From Paenibacillus aestuarii (GTDB lineage: Bacteria; Bacillota; Bacilli; Paenibacillales; NBRC-103111), in contig NZ_JAQFVF010000072.1 in NCBI RefSeq assembly GCF_027789125.1, forward strand, positions 1 through 64,000: a DNA stretch of 64,000 nucleotides. Reading direction: 5' to 3'. This document shows positions 16,513 to 24,439 of this stretch, one piece after another. Under the pieces are notes generated by a model that made no database searches, was not told where the DNA came from, and saw nothing but the letters and a program-made list of their open reading frames with translations. Every line of letters begins with the position of its first letter. Positions within the stretch are counted from its first letter, which is position 1. Both the position numbers and the translations under genes were made by a program.

Positions 16513-17025
16513 GTGAGTATGGCCGCTTTGATAGAAGTGCTAGAGCAGTTAATTGAACTCCATCAAGCATTACTGCAACTGGGAAAGGACAAGACACCAG
16601 TTCTGGTTAAGAATGAAGTGGATAAACTGAGTTCGATTGTCCAGAAGGAGAAAAGTCTAGTCAAAAAGGTAGAAGAGCTTGATCGCAAGAGGGTTCAGCT
16701 GATAGGCGAGTATCTGATATCACGCGGTTATAATCCTGATCCGAGAATACGCATCAGTGACTTAGTTAAAGTTGTTTTTAAAGCGGAAGAGAAAAAAGCT
16801 CTGATTGATGTGCAAGCAAGATTGCTCGAAAGCATAAGAGAACTTCAAAAACAAAATGAAATGAATCAGAAACTAGTGGAGCAATCTCTCGCTTTTATAA
16901 ATTACACCTTGGATTTATTTGTGAAAACGCCGGAGCAAGATGCATTTTATCAGCGTCCGCAAGCACAACAGCCACAACATGCATATAACACAGTGCGCAG
17001 TGGACTGTTCGATACCAAAGCTTAA
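16513..17025 (+). CDS. flgN: flagellar export chaperone FlgN
   Basis: A 170-residue, almost wholly helical protein located between flgM and flgK, the usual place for FlgN, which escorts FlgK and FlgL to the export gate. Heptad-rich stretches (VDKLSSIVQKEKSLVKKVEELDRKR) and the QARLLESIRELQKQNEMNQKLVEQSL segment fit the FlgN family. The last ~30 residues are Gln/Pro-rich. The start is GTG 16513 with ACAGGTGAT just upstream; ATG 16519 is an alternative. Confidence 0.9.
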   Translation: MSMAALIEVLEQLIELHQALLQLGKDKTPVLVKNEVDKLSSIVQKEKSLVKKVEELDRKRVQLIGEYLISRGYNPDPRIRISDLVKVVFKAEEKKALIDVQARLLESIRELQKQNEMNQKLVEQSLAFINYTLDLFVKTPEQDAFYQRPQAQQPQHAYNTVRSGLFDTKA

Positions 17026-17037
17026 GGGAGTGTAACA

Positions 17038-18609
17038 ATGACTTCAACATTTCATGGGATAGAAACCGCCAAGAGGAGCTTATTTACTCAACAAGCAGCA
17101 TTAAATACAACAGGTCATAATATAGCGAATGCAAATACTGAAGGATTTTCAAGGCAAGTTGTTAATATGAACGCTTCTATACCTATTGAGTACCCTGGTT
17201 TAAACAAATCTAATATGCCTGGACAACTTGGTACTGGTGTAGAGTTCAGTTCAATAACTCGTATTCGAGAAGCATTTTTGGATGATCAATATCGAAATGA
17301 AAACAAGTCGCTAGGCAGTTGGGAAGTACAGTCAGATACGCTGGATAAATTGCAAACGATCATGAATGAGCCATCAGATTCCGGTCTACGCACTGTTCTC
17401 GACAATTTCTGGAAGTCATGGTCTGATTTGAGCAAAGACCCAGAGAATGTGACTGGTCGCAAGATCGTACGCGAGAATGCGATTGCTCTAACTGACGCTA
17501 TGAACCAAGTCAGTAAACAGTTGAGTGATCTAGGTAATGACTTAACGTCTAATATCGATGTGAAAGTAAATGAAATAAACTCCTCAATCACAACAATTGC
17601 TAATTTAAATCAGGAAATTCAACGCATTGAAGGATTAGGCGATGACGCTAACGATTTAAGAGATCAACGGGATTTGCTGACCGATAAGTTGTCCAAAATC
17701 GCCAACATAACGGTAACCAACACACAGCAAGGTTATAACATATCGATTGGCAGTATTAACTTGGTAACCGGAGGCACAACGACACCAACTTCAGCGGACG
17801 CACTTCAAGCAGCTTTCAATAACGGGGATGGTACTGGAAATTTAAAAAGCGGTGAGATATTTGGTATGATGCTTTCCCGAGACAAATATGTAGCGGACTA
17901 CCAGAATCAATTAGATACATTGGCTAATACGCTTGCTAATGGCGACCTTACGGTTACTATTCCTGCAGGGTCAGTGATTCCTGAAGGTACCATCTTGAAC
18001 GGGACAACCTACTCGAATGCCAATGGTAACAGAGAGCTAACTTCCGATCTTACAGTGACGGTAAAAGGTATTAACGGTCTTCATAAATTGGGATATACGT
18101 TCGACACACCAGCCAAACAAGGAGTAGACTTCTTTACCTCTACATCGGGAACGGTAACAGCGGCTAGCATTCAGCTGAATCCAGCCATTGCTGCAGACGC
18201 CAGCTTAATTGCAACATCGTTAAGAACGACCGGAACTGGTAACAGTGAAACAGCAGTTAAAGGAAATAATACATTGGCCATGTTATTCGGGGGCTTGAAG
18301 GATACAACTTTTTCATTTAGCGGTACGAGCAATGGGGTAACAAAGGGAACCATTGATGACTACTTCCAATCAATTGTTGGGCAATTAGGTGTTCAAGGTC
18401 AGGAAGCGCAGCGGCAACTTACGAATCAACAGACATTAGTCGATCAAGTCGATTCCCGCCGTCAGTCTGTAAGTGGAGTTTCCTTGGATGAGGAAATGAC
18501 AAACTTGATCAAGTTCCAACATGCTTATGGTGCAGCATCTCGCTTCATGACAACATATGATCAGATCTTGGATAAACTCATTAATGGAACGGGACAAGTA
18601 GGGCGTTAA
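17038..18609 (+). CDS. flgK: flagellar hook-associated protein 1 FlgK
   Basis: A 523-residue hook-filament junction protein, exported through the flagellar type III system. The N-terminal rod/hook signature is present: GIETAKRSLFTQQAALNTTG then HNIANANTEGFSRQ. The C-terminal helix ends SLDEEMTNLIKFQHAYGAASRFMTTYDQILDKLI, which packs against the N-terminal helix in the filament core. The middle is a Thr/Asn-rich variable domain. There is no signal peptide, as expected. It follows flgN by 12 bases and precedes flgL by 22. Confidence 0.97.
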   Translation: MTSTFHGIETAKRSLFTQQAALNTTGHNIANANTEGFSRQVVNMNASIPIEYPGLNKSNMPGQLGTGVEFSSITRIREAFLDDQYRNENKSLGSWEVQSDTLDKLQTIMNEPSDSGLRTVLDNFWKSWSDLSKDPENVTGRKIVRENAIALTDAMNQVSKQLSDLGNDLTSNIDVKVNEINSSITTIANLNQEIQRIEGLGDDANDLRDQRDLLTDKLSKIANITVTNTQQGYNISIGSINLVTGGTTTPTSADALQAAFNNGDGTGNLKSGEIFGMMLSRDKYVADYQNQLDTLANTLANGDLTVTIPAGSVIPEGTILNGTTYSNANGNRELTSDLTVTVKGINGLHKLGYTFDTPAKQGVDFFTSTSGTVTAASIQLNPAIAADASLIATSLRTTGTGNSETAVKGNNTLAMLFGGLKDTTFSFSGTSNGVTKGTIDDYFQSIVGQLGVQGQEAQRQLTNQQTLVDQVDSRRQSVSGVSLDEEMTNLIKFQHAYGAASRFMTTYDQILDKLINGTGQVGR

Positions 18610-18631
18610 TAGAAGATAGGAGGGGACATCA

Positions 18632-19552
18632 TTGGCATTAAGAGTAACGCAAGGCATGATGCATACACAACTGCTTAGAAATGTGAATAATAATCTAGAT
18701 CGTATGAATACAAACCAAAATGTTTTAGCTACTGGAAGAAAAATTAATCGTCCGTCGGATGATCCTGTTGGCATTACTTATGCGCTTCGATACCGTAGTG
18801 AACTTTCCATGAATGAGCAATACCAAAAGAATATCGATGCGGCAAAATCTTTTGTTGATCATACTGATACGACATTATCGCAATTGACAGAGGTTCTTCA
18901 GCGTGCTACTGAATTGACAAACCAGGGTGTGAACGGCTCCAACCCTCAGACAGCACTAGATGCCATTGCCAAAGAAATGGGGCAGCTTTATGAGCAAGCA
19001 GTAACCATTGGTAATGACCAGATTAACGGCAAGTCGACCTTCAATGGTCAAATGACGGACAAAACGCCTTACTCTGTCGCGAATGCAGACCAAGAGCAAA
19101 CAGATACACAACAAGTTGTATATCAATTCTCGGCTGGCGTAACCATCCCTATTAACGTAACGGGTAATGAGGTGTTTGGTTCGCCTAATCCAGCTCCGCC
19201 GGCAACGCCTACTACCCCGGATAATCTATTCACTGTATTGAAAGGTTTACAGAATGCGTTTTCTTCTGGAGATCAAACACAAGCAAGAAGTTTAATGGAT
19301 CAATTAGAAAGTAGATTGAATAAAGTCTTGGATGTGCGCGCAGATGTTGGCGCGAGAGCTAATCGTATCGACCTTATGCAGACGCGAATTGAAGATATGG
19401 GAACAAATATCACAGAGCTGGATTCCAAGACGGAAGATGCAGACATGGCTGCTACGATTACACAGCTACAACAGGATCAGAACGTTTATCAAGCCTCTTT
19501 GTCAGTCGGGGCCAAAATTATTCAGCCGAGCTTAATGGATTATCTCAAATAA
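18632..19552 (+). CDS. flgL: flagellar hook-associated protein 3 FlgL
   Basis: A 306-residue second junction protein between hook and filament. It resembles flagellin at both ends: RVTQGMMHTQLLRNVNNNLDRM and ATGRKINRPSDDP at the N-terminus, and DADMAATITQLQQDQNVYQASLSVGAKI at the C-terminus. The start is TTG 18632, preceded by AGGAGGGGA at good spacing. The central region (~150-210) is short and Pro-rich (NPAPPATPTTP). It lies in the same operon as flgK. Confidence 0.96.
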   Translation: MALRVTQGMMHTQLLRNVNNNLDRMNTNQNVLATGRKINRPSDDPVGITYALRYRSELSMNEQYQKNIDAAKSFVDHTDTTLSQLTEVLQRATELTNQGVNGSNPQTALDAIAKEMGQLYEQAVTIGNDQINGKSTFNGQMTDKTPYSVANADQEQTDTQQVVYQFSAGVTIPINVTGNEVFGSPNPAPPATPTTPDNLFTVLKGLQNAFSSGDQTQARSLMDQLESRLNKVLDVRADVGARANRIDLMQTRIEDMGTNITELDSKTEDADMAATITQLQQDQNVYQASLSVGAKIIQPSLMDYLK

Positions 19553-19570
19553 TCTGTAGGAGGTATACCT

Positions 19571-20137
19571 TTGGAGCTTTCAAGGCTGTCTATTCATCAA
19601 ACCAATGCTCAAATTGGAGTTCAGACGCAACCCTCAAGCTTTGACGTTCAAAAGCAAGATGGATTTATGTCAATTGAGCAGCCATCGGCCAAAATGGAAA
19701 TACATTCGCACCTGGGTGAGCTGAGTATCGACTCTTCAGCTGCTTGGGCGGCATTAGGGAAAGGCTCGAACCTGGAGTGGTCAAGTTCTATTTACAGCCA
19801 GGGAAAGAATATTGCCCTTCAAGCTATTGCTAAGACGGTAGAGAGGGGCCATAGAATGGCACAAATCACAAACCCTCAGAACCCTTTTGCTGAGTTCGCG
19901 AAGGAAGATCTTAAGCAGAGAGATCCTGTTGAATATGCGGGATCCCCATCGTATTCTAACGTGAAGGTTCACTATGAGGCGCGTTCGCCCGATATTAACA
20001 TTGAACCGCAAAAAACCGAGATCCAATACACACCTACTAAACTGGATGTTCAATATCGTCCAGGCTCCGTCGAGGTATATTTAAAGCAAAAGAATTCGAT
20101 TGATATCGATGTAAGTCCATATAACTGGTATAAATAA
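19571..20137 (+). CDS. yviE: DUF6470 family protein, YviE-like
   Basis: A 188-residue protein in the position of B. subtilis yviE, between flgL and fliW. It has no signal peptide or membrane segment. Blocks such as LSRLSIHQTNAQIGVQTQ, AKMEIHSHLGELSID and a C-terminal run of repeated Val/Tyr/Pro strands (VDVQYRPGSVEVYL-like) suggest a beta-rich fold. The function is not known; conservation of position implies a motility role. The start is TTG 19571 behind GTAGGAGGT. Confidence 0.85.
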   Translation: MELSRLSIHQTNAQIGVQTQPSSFDVQKQDGFMSIEQPSAKMEIHSHLGELSIDSSAAWAALGKGSNLEWSSSIYSQGKNIALQAIAKTVERGHRMAQITNPQNPFAEFAKEDLKQRDPVEYAGSPSYSNVKVHYEARSPDINIEPQKTEIQYTPTKLDVQYRPGSVEVYLKQKNSIDIDVSPYNWYK

Positions 20138-20149
20138 TAAATATTTGAA

Positions 20150-20175
20150 AATGCTATGGCGTAAGCTATAGCATT
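20150..20175 (+). other. intercistronic hairpin between yviE and fliW
   Basis: AATGCTAT pairs perfectly with ATAGCATT, extended by GGC with GCT (one wobble), around a GTAA tetraloop of the stable GNRA class. No T run follows, so it is more likely an mRNA-stability or processing element than a terminator. Confidence 0.55.
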
Positions 20176-20199
20176 GTCTGCTTTAAGGAGGAGTTATAA

Positions 20200-20622
20200 G
20201 TGCTTAGTTTTATACAAAAAAGAACGATCCAATTGAATGGAAGCATTCTGGGGTTTGAAGAGTGCAATCAATTTTCCATTGACGTTATTGAAGATAATCA
20301 TGAGTTCGCTTATTTGCAAAGCTTAGAGCAAGAACATGTCAGTTTTTTAGTCGTATCTCCGTTTAGCTTCCATCCGGACTACTCCATTGAATTAGAGGAA
20401 AAGGATCGCAAGGCTCTAAATATTGAGACGCATGAGGATGTTGTCGTTCTCTCTATAGTGACGGTATCTGAACCATTTCCTGCATCAACTATAAATTTGC
20501 TTGCACCGGTCATTTTTAATATTAAGAATGGACAAGGGAAGCAAATCGTTCTTCCTCCCAAATACAAGTACGGTACAAAAGAACCTTTGTTTGAAGAACT
20601 CCATGTAGAAAGTGGTGAATAA
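20200..20622 (+). CDS. fliW: flagellar assembly factor FliW
   Basis: A 140-residue protein that binds flagellin when it accumulates in the cytoplasm and, when free, binds CsrA and relieves its block on hag translation. Family features include GSILGFEECNQFSIDVIED near the N-terminus, FAYLQSLEQEHVSFLVVSPF, and VVVLSIVTVSEPF followed by NLLAPVIFN. The start is GTG 20200 after AAGGAGGAG. It is separated from csrA by only three bases, so the two antagonists are made together. Confidence 0.95.
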   Translation: MLSFIQKRTIQLNGSILGFEECNQFSIDVIEDNHEFAYLQSLEQEHVSFLVVSPFSFHPDYSIELEEKDRKALNIETHEDVVVLSIVTVSEPFPASTINLLAPVIFNIKNGQGKQIVLPPKYKYGTKEPLFEELHVESGE

Positions 20623-20625
20623 AGT

Positions 20626-20859
20626 TTGCTGATCTTAAGTAGAAAAAAAGGGCAGTCCATCATCATCAACAATCAAATTGAAATTATCATTTCATCCATA
20701 GATGGAGAACAAGTGAAGGTTGGCATTAAAGCCCCAAATGACATTAACGTCTTACGTAAAGAAGTTTATGAAGCGGTGCAAGAGAGTAATAAAAATGCAC
20801 TAAAAGCGAATATAAACCTGAATGAACTGAAAAATTTGCCTAAAATCAACAAAAAGTGA
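20626..20859 (+). CDS. csrA: carbon storage/translation regulator CsrA
   Basis: A 77-residue RNA-binding dimer that represses translation by binding GGA motifs in hairpin loops. Sequence hallmarks are LILSRKKGQSIIINNQIEI at the N-terminus and VKVGIKAPNDINVLRKEVYE in the middle. The C-terminal tail is Asn/Lys-rich. The start is TTG 20626 with only a weak binding site, which fits low expression coupled to fliW. Its likely targets are the two hag leaders immediately downstream, each with two candidate sites. Confidence 0.96.
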   Translation: MLILSRKKGQSIIINNQIEIIISSIDGEQVKVGIKAPNDINVLRKEVYEAVQESNKNALKANINLNELKNLPKINKK

Positions 20860-20909
20860 AGCAAATCATATTCCCCCGACAAAATATTTGAAAAAATAGT
20901 AGATGACTA

Positions 20910-20937
20910 TAAACAAATTGAGACTTACTGCCGATAT
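20910..20937 (+). promoter_or_regulatory. SigD promoter of first hag gene
   Basis: TAAA (20910-20913), a 16-base spacer, and a perfect GCCGATAT (20930-20937). This is the full SigD consensus. Confidence 0.93.
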
Positions 20938-20962
20938 ATGTTATGTAAGGCAAACAGCCTAA

Positions 20963-21000
20963 TCCACAAGGAAGTGGAGATTTAACATTCAGGGAGGAAT
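20963..21000 (+). promoter_or_regulatory. candidate double CsrA site in hag1 leader
   Basis: TCCAC and GTGGA (20963-20978) enclose an AAGGAA loop holding GGA. A second weak hairpin, ATTC with GAAT (20987-21000), exposes GGGAG, which is the ribosome binding site itself. This is the arrangement used by CsrA on B. subtilis hag. Confidence 0.75.
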
Positions 21001-21005
21001 TCTCA

Positions 21006-21815
21006 ATGTCTACTATTATTAACCACAATCTTAGCGCAATGAACGCGCACCGTAACCTGTCTTTCAACGACACGCAACAAAGCAAATCCGCTGAGAAGCT
21101 ATCTTCCGGTTTGCGTATTAACCGTGCAGCTGACGATGCAGCAGGTCTTTCGATCTCTGAGAAAATGCGCGCACAAATCAAATCCTTGAACCAAGCAGAA
21201 CGTAATGCGCAAGACGGCGTATCCCTTGTACAAACTGCAGAGGGCGCAATGAATGAAGTTTCCGACATGCTGACTCGTATGAAGGAACTTGCAACTCAAG
21301 CTTCCAACGGTACTTACAACGCTTCCGACTTGGCAGCTATGGACAATGAGTATCAAAAACTTGCAGCTACTATTACTAACGACATTCCTAGCAACACGAA
21401 GTTCAATGGTATTAACTTGTTGAACGGTAACAGCGACGTGGCTATTCAAACTGGTGACAATTCGAGCGACACAGTTTCGATTAAATTGTCGAGTGTTAAC
21501 CTTACTTCCATCAGCTTTGGTAGCTTGACTGGTGGCGGTGCGGCTTCTGAGTTGGCTGCTGTAGATACAGCAATCGGAACTGTTAACACTGCTCGTTCTG
21601 AGCTGGGTGCTACGCAAAACCAATTGGAGCACAGAATCAACAACATTGCTTCTACATCCGAGAACCTTCAAGGTGCGGAATCCCGTATCCGTGATACGGA
21701 TATGGCAAGTGAAATGATGAAGTACAGCAAGTACAACATTCTTCAACAAGCTTCTACTTCGATGTTGGCTCAAGCTAACCAAAACCCGCAAGGCGTTCTG
21801 CAATTGTTGCGTTAA
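21006..21815 (+). CDS. hag: flagellin (copy 1)
   Basis: A 269-residue filament protein. The conserved N-terminal D0/D1 helices (IINHNLSAMNAHRNL, KLSSGLRINRAADDAAGL) and C-terminal D1/D0 helices (RSELGATQNQLEHRINN, then EMMKYSKYNILQQASTSM) flank only a short variable region of about 45 residues, so the outer D2/D3 domains are absent. It differs from copy 2 at just three residues: T156, S158 and A184. The start follows AGGGAGGAATTCTCA. It has its own SigD promoter, CsrA-type leader and terminator. Ser/Thr in the short variable region are candidate glycosylation sites for the neighbouring glycosyltransferases (inference). Confidence 0.98.
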   Translation: MSTIINHNLSAMNAHRNLSFNDTQQSKSAEKLSSGLRINRAADDAAGLSISEKMRAQIKSLNQAERNAQDGVSLVQTAEGAMNEVSDMLTRMKELATQASNGTYNASDLAAMDNEYQKLAATITNDIPSNTKFNGINLLNGNSDVAIQTGDNSSDTVSIKLSSVNLTSISFGSLTGGGAASELAAVDTAIGTVNTARSELGATQNQLEHRINNIASTSENLQGAESRIRDTDMASEMMKYSKYNILQQASTSMLAQANQNPQGVLQLLR

Positions 21816-21831
21816 TAATTTTAACTGGAAG

Positions 21832-21860
21832 AAGCCCATTGAATTTCAATGGGTTTTTTT
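21832..21860 (+). terminator. terminator of hag copy 1
   Basis: AGCCCATTGAA pairs with TTCAATGGGT, followed by seven T, so the two flagellin genes are transcribed separately. Confidence 0.9.
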
Positions 21861-21966
21861 ATTTGCTAGGGATGGTTGTGCTTGTTAGAATAACTAACCA
21901 AGTAAATGATTTTATGAAGCGGCACAGAAACTTTCGACAAAATACCTGATAATTTATAGATGACTA

Positions 21967-21994
21967 TAAACAAATTGAGACTTACTGCCGATAT
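21967..21994 (+). promoter_or_regulatory. SigD promoter of second hag gene
   Basis: TAAA (21967-21970), 16 bases, GCCGATAT (21987-21994); identical to the first copy. Confidence 0.93.
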
Positions 21995-22019
21995 ATGTTA
22001 TGTAAGGCAAACAGCCTAA

Positions 22020-22057
22020 TCCACAAGGAAGTGGAGATTTAAAATTCAGGGAGGAAT
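22020..22057 (+). promoter_or_regulatory. candidate double CsrA site in hag2 leader
   Basis: The same two GGA-loop hairpins as in copy 1: TCCAC with GTGGA at 22020-22035, and the hairpin over the ribosome binding site at 22044-22057. One base between the two differs from copy 1 without touching either stem. Confidence 0.73.
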
Positions 22058-22062
22058 TCTCG

Positions 22063-22872
22063 ATGTCTACTATTATTAACCACAATCTTAGCGCAATGAA
22101 CGCACACCGTAACCTGTCTTTCAACGACACGCAACAAAGCAAATCCGCTGAGAAGCTATCTTCCGGTTTGCGTATTAACCGTGCAGCTGACGATGCAGCA
22201 GGTCTTTCGATCTCTGAGAAAATGCGCGCACAAATCAAATCTTTGAATCAAGCAGAACGTAATGCGCAAGACGGCGTGTCCCTTGTACAAACTGCAGAGG
22301 GCGCAATGAACGAAGTTTCCGACATGCTGACTCGTATGAAGGAGCTTGCAACTCAAGCATCCAACGGTACTTACAACGCTTCCGACTTGGCAGCTATGGA
22401 CAATGAGTATCAAAAACTTGCGGCTACTATTACTAACGACATTCCTAGCAACACGAAGTTCAATGGTATTAACTTGCTGAACGGTAACAGCGACGTAGCT
22501 ATTCAAACTGGTGACAATTCCAGTGACCAAGTTACGATTAAATTGTCGAGCGTTAACCTTACTTCTATCAGCTTTGGTAGCTTGACAGGTGGCGGCGCGG
22601 CTTCTGAGTTGTCTGCTGTAGATACAGCGATCGGAACTGTGAACACTGCTCGTTCTGAGCTGGGTGCTACGCAAAACCAATTGGAGCACAGAATCAACAA
22701 CATTGCTTCGACATCCGAGAACCTTCAAGGGGCTGAATCCCGTATCCGTGACACAGATATGGCGAGCGAAATGATGAAGTACAGCAAGTACAACATTCTT
22801 CAACAAGCTTCTACTTCGATGTTGGCTCAAGCCAACCAAAACCCGCAAGGCGTTCTGCAATTGTTGCGTTAA
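22063..22872 (+). CDS. hag: flagellin (copy 2)
   Basis: A 269-residue flagellin identical to copy 1 except Q156, T158 and S184, all inside the short surface-exposed segment between the conserved helices. Both terminal helical domains are intact, so it should polymerise into the same filament. It keeps its own SigD promoter and CsrA-type leader. Its terminator is followed after about 15 bases by a glycosyltransferase gene that shows no promoter of its own, so read-through may link them. Whether both copies are incorporated together or used alternately cannot be told from sequence. Confidence 0.98.
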   Translation: MSTIINHNLSAMNAHRNLSFNDTQQSKSAEKLSSGLRINRAADDAAGLSISEKMRAQIKSLNQAERNAQDGVSLVQTAEGAMNEVSDMLTRMKELATQASNGTYNASDLAAMDNEYQKLAATITNDIPSNTKFNGINLLNGNSDVAIQTGDNSSDQVTIKLSSVNLTSISFGSLTGGGAASELSAVDTAIGTVNTARSELGATQNQLEHRINNIASTSENLQGAESRIRDTDMASEMMKYSKYNILQQASTSMLAQANQNPQGVLQLLR

Positions 22873-22883
22873 TTTTATTTGGA

Positions 22884-22918
22884 AAAAGCCCGTTGAATAT
22901 CAATCAATGGGCTTTTTT
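22884..22918 (+). terminator. terminator of hag copy 2
   Basis: AAAAAGCCCGTTGA pairs with TCAATGGGCTTTTTT (one wobble, central loop). The T run ends 7 bases before the ribosome binding site of the next gene. Confidence 0.85.
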
Positions 22919-22935
22919 ACTTACGGAGGATGGTT

Positions 22936-23988
22936 ATGCTTGTTAGCGTATGTATGATTGTTCGAAATGAAGAGAGCAACCTCGAACGTGCTTTGAACAG
23001 CATTCCGAAATCATACGAGAAGATCGTTATTGATACAGGTTCAACTGACAATTCAAAAGAAGTAGCAAGAAGTCTGGGAGCTCGCGTTTATGACTACACA
23101 TGGATAGATGATTTTGCAGCTGCGAGAAATTATAGCCTTTCACAAGCGTCTGGGACGTACATTTTAGTCATGGATGCGGATGAGGAGCTTTCAAGCGAAA
23201 TTGAGATTCAAGTTGAACAATTCGTTTCACAATACCCTGACGCAGCAGGGACGGTAAATATACTAAATAAGATTAAAGATGAAGTGCACAAACACCGGAT
23301 GGTTCGTTTTTTTCCTAATAATAAGACTTATATGTTTAGCGGAATTGTTCATGAAACGTTATACCAGCATGGACAACCAACCGGCTTTGTATCGTCCGAA
23401 CTAACAATTTACCATTATGGATATCAAGAAGAGCTGTATTCAAATGGTGTAAAGGTAGATAGATACCTAAATTTATATAATAAGCACCTAGAGAAAGATC
23501 CTTACGATGGATATATGGTATACCAGTTGGCGAAGCTGCATTACTCACAGAAAGAGCTAGGCAGGGCTCTAGAAGCGCTTGAGCGTTGTCTCGAGATTAA
23601 TCAGAGGGAGCGGTTATACTATCCTGTCATGGTCGTTATGCTTGGCTATGTACTGAAGGACATGGGGCAAAGCAAGCTTGCTTGGGATCTGCTTGAACCC
23701 TTACAGGCCGAATTTCCTTACTTTCCGGATCTGCCATTTTTACTAGGCTTACTGGCGATGGAAACAGGTAAAATCAATAATATTGAAGCTTGCTATATGA
23801 GAGCTTTGGAAATTGGAGAGACGACCAAATATTCATCGGTGGATGGCGTGGGTTCTTATAAATCCGAATATAACTTGGCTGTTTACTACGAAGTAACAGG
23901 TAATTTAAATATGGCATTGCAATATTATAAGAAAGCGGCGGCAGCGCAATACTTGCCGGCACAAGAAAGATTATTAAAATTAGCTTAA
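22936..23988 (+). CDS. family 2 glycosyltransferase with TPR tail
   Basis: A 350-residue cytoplasmic glycosyltransferase. The GT-A domain (residues 1 to ~200) shows SVCMIVRNEESNLERAL, the nucleotide-binding VIDTGSTDNSKEVA, and the metal-binding DxD as LVMDADEEL. The C-terminal part (~185-350) is built of TPR-like helical pairs (ALEALERCLEINQ, MALQYYKKAAAAQYLPAQ). ATG 22936 is chosen because ACGGAGGA sits 5 bases upstream; ATG 22930 overlaps that site. Position directly after hag2 and before flaG strongly suggests it glycosylates flagellin, as inferred for similar TPR-glycosyltransferases next to flagellin genes. It is related to the two larger enzymes at 27418-31357. Confidence 0.9.
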   Translation: MLVSVCMIVRNEESNLERALNSIPKSYEKIVIDTGSTDNSKEVARSLGARVYDYTWIDDFAAARNYSLSQASGTYILVMDADEELSSEIEIQVEQFVSQYPDAAGTVNILNKIKDEVHKHRMVRFFPNNKTYMFSGIVHETLYQHGQPTGFVSSELTIYHYGYQEELYSNGVKVDRYLNLYNKHLEKDPYDGYMVYQLAKLHYSQKELGRALEALERCLEINQRERLYYPVMVVMLGYVLKDMGQSKLAWDLLEPLQAEFPYFPDLPFLLGLLAMETGKINNIEACYMRALEIGETTKYSSVDGVGSYKSEYNLAVYYEVTGNLNMALQYYKKAAAAQYLPAQERLLKLA

Positions 23989-23993
23989 TACTC

Positions 23994-24021
23994 TAAAAAA
24001 AGCAATTGAAAATTACGATAT
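23994..24021 (+). promoter_or_regulatory. SigD promoter of flaG-fliS-fliT
   Basis: TAAA (23994-23997), a 16-base spacer, then TACGATAT (24014-24021), matching six of eight -10 positions. The spacer equals that of the hag promoters. Confidence 0.6.
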
Positions 24022-24058
24022 ACTTTCTAAGAGATCTACTAAAGGAGAGGTATCGTTT

Positions 24059-24433
24059 ATGCAAATTCATTCAAATGGTTTGAGTTCAAATGGAATTACT
24101 GGTGCAGGCTCAGCTGCTAAAGGTGACGGGGGCATATCGGATAATAGCAGCGGCATTATTCAGTCATCTGTAACGTTAAAAGGACAACCTGCTTATAAGC
24201 TAACTAGTGCGGAGCAAGCGATCTTAAAGGCAGTTGAACGGGCTAATAAAGCCAGCGCGGGGGAACTAAGCCATACTGAATACAGAATGCACAAAAACAG
24301 TAATGATATTGTTGTAAGGCTTGTAGATACAGCAACGAACAATGTCATCCACGAATACCCTTCAGAGAAAATACTGGATATGTTAGATAAATTCATGGAG
24401 ATTAACGGCAAGGTGATTGATGAAAGGAGATAG
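24059..24433 (+). CDS. flaG: flagellar protein FlaG
   Basis: A 124-residue protein of the FlaG family, which influences filament length. The N-terminal half is Gly/Ser-rich and disordered-looking. The C-terminal core carries the family pattern: EYRMHKNSNDIVVRLVDTATNNVIHEYPSEKILDML (residues ~80-115, shown in two blocks in the family as a beta hairpin and a helix). The start is ATG 24059 after AAAGGAGAGG. It is followed six bases later by fliS, as in Bacillus yvyC-fliD-fliS, except that fliD has been moved and inverted. Confidence 0.92.
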   Translation: MQIHSNGLSSNGITGAGSAAKGDGGISDNSSGIIQSSVTLKGQPAYKLTSAEQAILKAVERANKASAGELSHTEYRMHKNSNDIVVRLVDTATNNVIHEYPSEKILDMLDKFMEINGKVIDERR

Positions 24434-24439
24434 AGTAGA

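Larger units (their letters stand above)
20901..21815 (+). repeat. flagellin gene duplication, copy 1
   Basis: This ~915-bp unit (promoter, leader and hag) is repeated at 21958-22872 with a constant offset of 1057 bases and no insertion or deletion. Differences are mostly synonymous. Confidence 0.95.
21958..22872 (+). repeat. flagellin gene duplication, copy 2
   Basis: Second unit of the promoter-leader-hag duplication described at 20901-21815. The terminators and the 140 bases between the copies are not part of the duplicated block. Confidence 0.95.

Noticed and set aside
20901..22872. CRISPR or short tandem repeat array
   Set aside because: The repetition is a whole-gene duplication of flagellin, not an array of short repeats and spacers.
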